DNA of 9,496 nt from Gammaproteobacteria bacterium (GTDB lineage Bacteria; Pseudomonadota; Gammaproteobacteria; J044), in assembly GCA_026995955.1 (NCBI GenBank), contig JALWNJ010000403.1, positions 1 to 9,496 of the forward strand. Direction: 5' to 3'. This document shows positions 7,452 to 9,496 of the stretch, piece after piece (positions within the stretch are counted from its first letter, which is position 1; each line of letters starts with the position of its first letter). Position numbers and translations under genes: made by a program. The notes beneath the pieces are model-generated. The model saw only the letters and a program-made list of their open reading frames with translations, was not told the DNA's origin and did no database searches.

Positions 7452-8548
7452 CAGGGGGCGGCGGGGATGTCCGCCAGCGGCACCTCGACATCGGCGTTCT
7501 GCGCCCGGTGGCGCAGGGCATGGTCCATCAGCACGATGGCCAGCATGGCCTCGGCGATGGGCGTGGCGCGGATGCCCACGCAGGGGTCGTGGCGGCCCTT
7601 GGTCACCACCTCCACCGGATTGCCGTGCACATCCACGCTGCGCCCCGGCAGCCGCAGGCTGGAGGTGGGCTTGAGCGCGATGCTCACGGTGATGTCCTGA
7701 CCGGTGGAGATGCCGCCGAGGATGCCCCCGGCATGGTTGGACAGGAAGCCCTCGGGGGTGATCTCGTCACGGTGCTCGGTGCCCTTCTGCGTCACCGAAT
7801 CGAAACCGGCTCCGATCTCGACGCCCTTGACCGCATTGATGCTCATCATGGCATGCGCGATCTCCGCATCCAACCGGTCGAAGATGGGCTCCCCCCAGCC
7901 GGGCGGCACACCCGTGGCCACCACATTGACACGCGCGCCGATCGAGTTGCCTTCCTTGCGCAGCGCATCCATGTACGCCTCCAGCTCCGGAACCAGCTCG
8001 GGGTCGGGGCTGAAAAAGGGATTGCCATCCACCGCATCCAGATCCTTCGGTTCCAGCTCGATGGGACCGAGCTGGGCAAGATAGCCGCGGATCTCCACCC
8101 CGTGGCGCACGCGCAGCCACTTCTTTGCGATGCCGCCGGCAGCCACGCGCATGGCCGTCTCGCGCGCCGAGGAACGGCCACCGCCCCGGTAGTCGCGGAT
8201 GCCGTACTTCTTGTGATAGGTGTAGTCGGCGTGACCGGGACGGAAGGTGTCCTTGATGTCGGAATAGTCCTTGGAGCGCTGGTCGGTGTTGTGGATGAGG
8301 AGACCGATGGGCGCCCCCGTGGTCCGACCCTCGAATACGCCGGAGAGAATCTGTACCCGGTCGGGCTCGCGGCGCTGGGTGGTGTGCCGGCTGGTACCGG
8401 GGCGGCGCCGGTCGAGATCGCGCTGCAGGTCTGCCTCGCTCAGGGTCAGGCCGGGCGGACAGCCATCGACGATGCAGCCGATGGCCGGGCCGTGACTCTC
8501 GCCGAAGGAGGTCACCGTGAACAGTTTGCCGAAGCTGTTTCCAGACAT
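7451..8548 (-). CDS. aroC: Chorismate synthase
   Basis: A 365-residue cytoplasmic enzyme that converts 5-enolpyruvylshikimate-3-phosphate to chorismate using reduced FMN, the last step of the shikimate pathway. All three family signatures are present: [14 protein letters not shown] at 16-29, [16 protein letters not shown] at 124-139 and [18 protein letters not shown] at 319-336. The conserved histidines His19 and His106 (RPGHADYTY) are also present. Length is normal for the bacterial type. The start [20 protein letters not shown] matches the family N-terminus exactly, so the ATG at 8546-8548 is firm. There is no Shine-Dalgarno in front of it and a -10 box lies only 7 nt upstream. Downstream it is joined to the MFS gene by a TGATG overlap. 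It is divergent from the Sel1-repeat gene. Confidence 0.98.
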   Translation of the reverse strand: MSGNSFGKLFTVTSFGESHGPAIGCIVDGCPPGLTLSEADLQRDLDRRRPGTSRHTTQRREPDRVQILSGVFEGRTTGAPIGLLIHNTDQRSKDYSDIKDTFRPGHADYTYHKKYGIRDYRGGGRSSARETAMRVAAGGIAKKWLRVRHGVEIRGYLAQLGPIELEPKDLDAVDGNPFFSPDPELVPELEAYMDALRKEGNSIGARVNVVATGVPPGWGEPIFDRLDAEIAHAMMSINAVKGVEIGAGFDSVTQKGTEHRDEITPEGFLSNHAGGILGGISTGQDITVSIALKPTSSLRLPGRSVDVHGNPVEVVTKGRHDPCVGIRATPIAEAMLAIVLMDHALRHRAQNADVEVPLADIPAAP

Positions 8549-8555
8549 GACGGCG

Positions 8556-8564
8556 ATTGTACCA
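8556..8564 (-). promoter_or_regulatory. Predicted extended -10 promoter of aroC, leading to a leaderless mRNA
   Basis: On the minus strand TGG-TACAAT (8556-8564) is an extended -10 element with a near-consensus hexamer. Only 7 nt (CGCCGTC) separate it from the aroC ATG, so the expected start of transcription is at 8549 or at the A of the ATG itself. No convincing -35 box lies 16-18 nt upstream, which extended -10 promoters tolerate. The absence of a Shine-Dalgarno before aroC agrees with a leaderless transcript. Confidence 0.5.
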
Positions 8565-8674
8565 GAGATGCGCCCGCCTTCCTGCCGGAAACGCCACCGC
8601 CGGCGCGGAAAATACGGCGACTTGCCCTGCTCGGGCTAGAATAGCGGAAACATCAGCTGCGACGGAGGCCATCC

Positions 8675-8950
8675 ATGGGCAATCCCAACTTCTACCTCGA
8701 CCTGATGTCCGGCGACCCGGAACGGGTGGCGCAGATCATCCAGGACGCACAGGCCGGCAATGTCGACGCCATGTACACCCTGGGCGTGCTCTACTGCGAG
8801 GGGCGCGGCCTGCCGGTGGACTACGAGAAGTCGCTGGAATGGCTCAAGAAGGCCCGCGATCTGGGCGATCGCGATGCCGACCAGATGATCCGCGCGGTGT
8901 CCTACCAGCTTTACCTCAAGGAGAGTGAGGAACGGCTCAAGAAGGGATGA
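8675..8950 (+). CDS. Small Sel1-repeat protein
   Basis: A 91-residue protein with no signal peptide or membrane segment. Residues about 27-64 form one recognisable Sel1-like (TPR-type) repeat: AGNVDAMYTLGVLYCEGRG, then the acidic/aromatic turn VDYEKSLEWLKKA and the beginning of another helix at RDLGDRDADQ. The flanking helices (about 10-26 and 67-90) may complete a small helical scaffold for protein-protein contacts. The C-terminus is strongly charged (KESEERLKKG). The start at 8675 has GGAGG 6 nt upstream. Upstream, TAGAAT at 8637-8642 could be a -10 box but I find no matching -35. It is followed 46 nt later by the rhodanese gene on the same strand, probably co-transcribed. The biological role is unknown. 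Confidence 0.85.
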   Translation: MGNPNFYLDLMSGDPERVAQIIQDAQAGNVDAMYTLGVLYCEGRGLPVDYEKSLEWLKKARDLGDRDADQMIRAVSYQLYLKESEERLKKG

Positions 8951-8996
8951 GCCAGTTCCCGGGCACCCGCCAGACCCACCTGGAGGGTGAAATCGC

Positions 8997-9428
8997 ATGA
9001 ACCCGCAACCCGATCCCACACCGCTTAGCCCCGCGACTGCCACCGAACTGCTCGACGACGACCCGCGAGCCATACTGGTGGACATCCGTTCCACCATGGA
9101 ATACCTGTTCGTCGGCCACCCGGTCAGTGCCGTGCACATCCCCTGGATCGACGAACCCGACTGGAAGGAGAACCCGGACTTCTGCACCGAGGTACGCAAG
9201 CTGCTGCTCGGCGGCACGGTCTGTGACGAGGACGACGGCTGCCCGCCCGTCATCCTCATCTGCCGCAGTGGCAAGCGCTCACTCAAGGCCGGACGCGCCC
9301 TGCTCGCCGACGGGCTCAGGCGCGTGTCCCATGTCGAAAGTGGTTTCGAGGGTGCGCTGGACGAGCACCATCACCGCAGTTCCATCAATGGCTGGCGGCA
9401 TGATGGGTTGCCGTGGGAGCCGTGCTGA
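8997..9428 (+). CDS. Single-domain rhodanese-like protein
   Basis: A 143-residue cytoplasmic rhodanese-domain protein. The fold landmarks are ILVDIRSTMEYLFVGH (26-41), where the Asp-Ile-Arg pattern is typical, AVHIPW (45-50), and the active-site loop at 89-95, Cys89-RSGKRS, preceded by the buried strand PVILI. The loop has the six-residue sulfurtransferase form, so it may carry a persulfide and act in sulfur transfer, but donor and acceptor cannot be read from sequence. The C-terminal NGWRHDGLPWEP is a common closing element of this family. Extra cysteines occur at 63, 76, 82 and 143. No export signal is seen. GGAGG lies 9 nt before the ATG. It follows the Sel1-repeat gene by 46 nt, with no terminator between, and is followed by an inverted-repeat structure. 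Confidence 0.92.
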   Translation: MNPQPDPTPLSPATATELLDDDPRAILVDIRSTMEYLFVGHPVSAVHIPWIDEPDWKENPDFCTEVRKLLLGGTVCDEDDGCPPVILICRSGKRSLKAGRALLADGLRRVSHVESGFEGALDEHHHRSSINGWRHDGLPWEPC

Positions 9429-9441
9429 GAAAGGGACGAGA

Positions 9442-9496
9442 GACTTGGGACCGTGAACGAGGCAAAACGGCGCCTCTTCTGCCCTTGTCCCAAGTC
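9442..9496. repeat. Perfect 10-bp inverted repeat with inner hairpin, reaching the window edge
   Basis: GACTTGGGAC at 9442-9451 is exactly complementary to GTCCCAAGTC at 9487-9496, enclosing 35 nt. Inside, GAGGC (9459-9463) pairs with GCCTC (9472-9476), so the whole unit could fold as a stem with an internal hairpin. It starts 13 nt after the rhodanese stop. The word GGGAC also appears just before it (9433-9437). It may be the transcription terminator of the Sel1-rhodanese unit, although no T-tract is visible before the sequence ends, or one copy of an interspersed repeat. The window stops exactly at the arm end, so the true boundary is unknown. Confidence 0.55.

Noticed and set aside
7508..8644. 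A 378-codon plus-strand open frame opposite aroC.
   Set aside because: Antisense shadow of aroC; aroC has all three family signatures, while this frame has none.
8549..8674. The aroC-Sel1 intergenic region as a possible small RNA or second operator (GCTA-GAA-TAGC and TTCC-TGCC-GGAA mini-palindromes).
   Set aside because: The arms are only 4 nt, there is no terminator, and chance matches are expected. I kept only the extended -10 for aroC.

Overview
The window is a GC-rich, tightly packed bacterial chromosome segment of ordinary housekeeping genes. The gene families and order (leuC-leuD-...-leuB-asd; aroC followed by an MFS transporter; an NfeD/SPFH pair) suggest a gammaproteobacterium. A purple-sulfur or Ectothiorhodospiraceae-like lineage is my guess from gene order and base composition, not something shown directly. 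I see no rRNA, tRNA, CRISPR array, transposase or phage gene.

Left part (1-3928, all minus strand): a leucine/aspartate-family operon read right to left as leuC, leuD, a secreted YbhB/PEBP-family protein, leuB and the start of asd, which runs off the left edge. Junctions are very tight: an ATGA overlap for leuC/leuD, an ATGATG overlap or abutment for leuD/PEBP, and gaps of 13 nt and 23 nt before leuB and asd. LeuCD isomerises 2-isopropylmalate to 3-isopropylmalate, LeuB oxidises it towards 2-ketoisocaproate, and Asd makes aspartate semialdehyde for lysine, threonine and methionine. The PEBP gene is the odd member.

Control region (3929-4036): a compact divergent promoter between leuC and a LysR-type regulator. 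It carries three overlapping inverted repeats built on GGAAT/ATTCC half-sites, with a good sigma70 promoter towards leuC and an extended -10 towards the regulator. This makes the regulator the likely controller of the leu operon.

Middle (4037-6281): the LysR gene runs rightwards and overlaps tail-to-tail with a minus-strand pair, an NfeD-like membrane protein and a QmcA/stomatin-type SPFH protein, with its own likely promoter.

Right part (6282-8548, minus strand): aroC (chorismate synthase) followed by a TGATG-coupled MFS transporter of the MFS_1-like/HcaT type. The aroC promoter appears to place the transcription start at or next to the ATG, with no Shine-Dalgarno, so the mRNA may be leaderless. 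Diverging rightwards are a small Sel1-repeat protein and a single-domain rhodanese. The last 55 bases form a perfect 10-bp inverted repeat with an inner hairpin at the window edge.

I found no convincing new multi-gene system. The points most worth checking are the leuC/LysR operator, the PEBP insertion, the leaderless aroC and the terminal inverted repeat.
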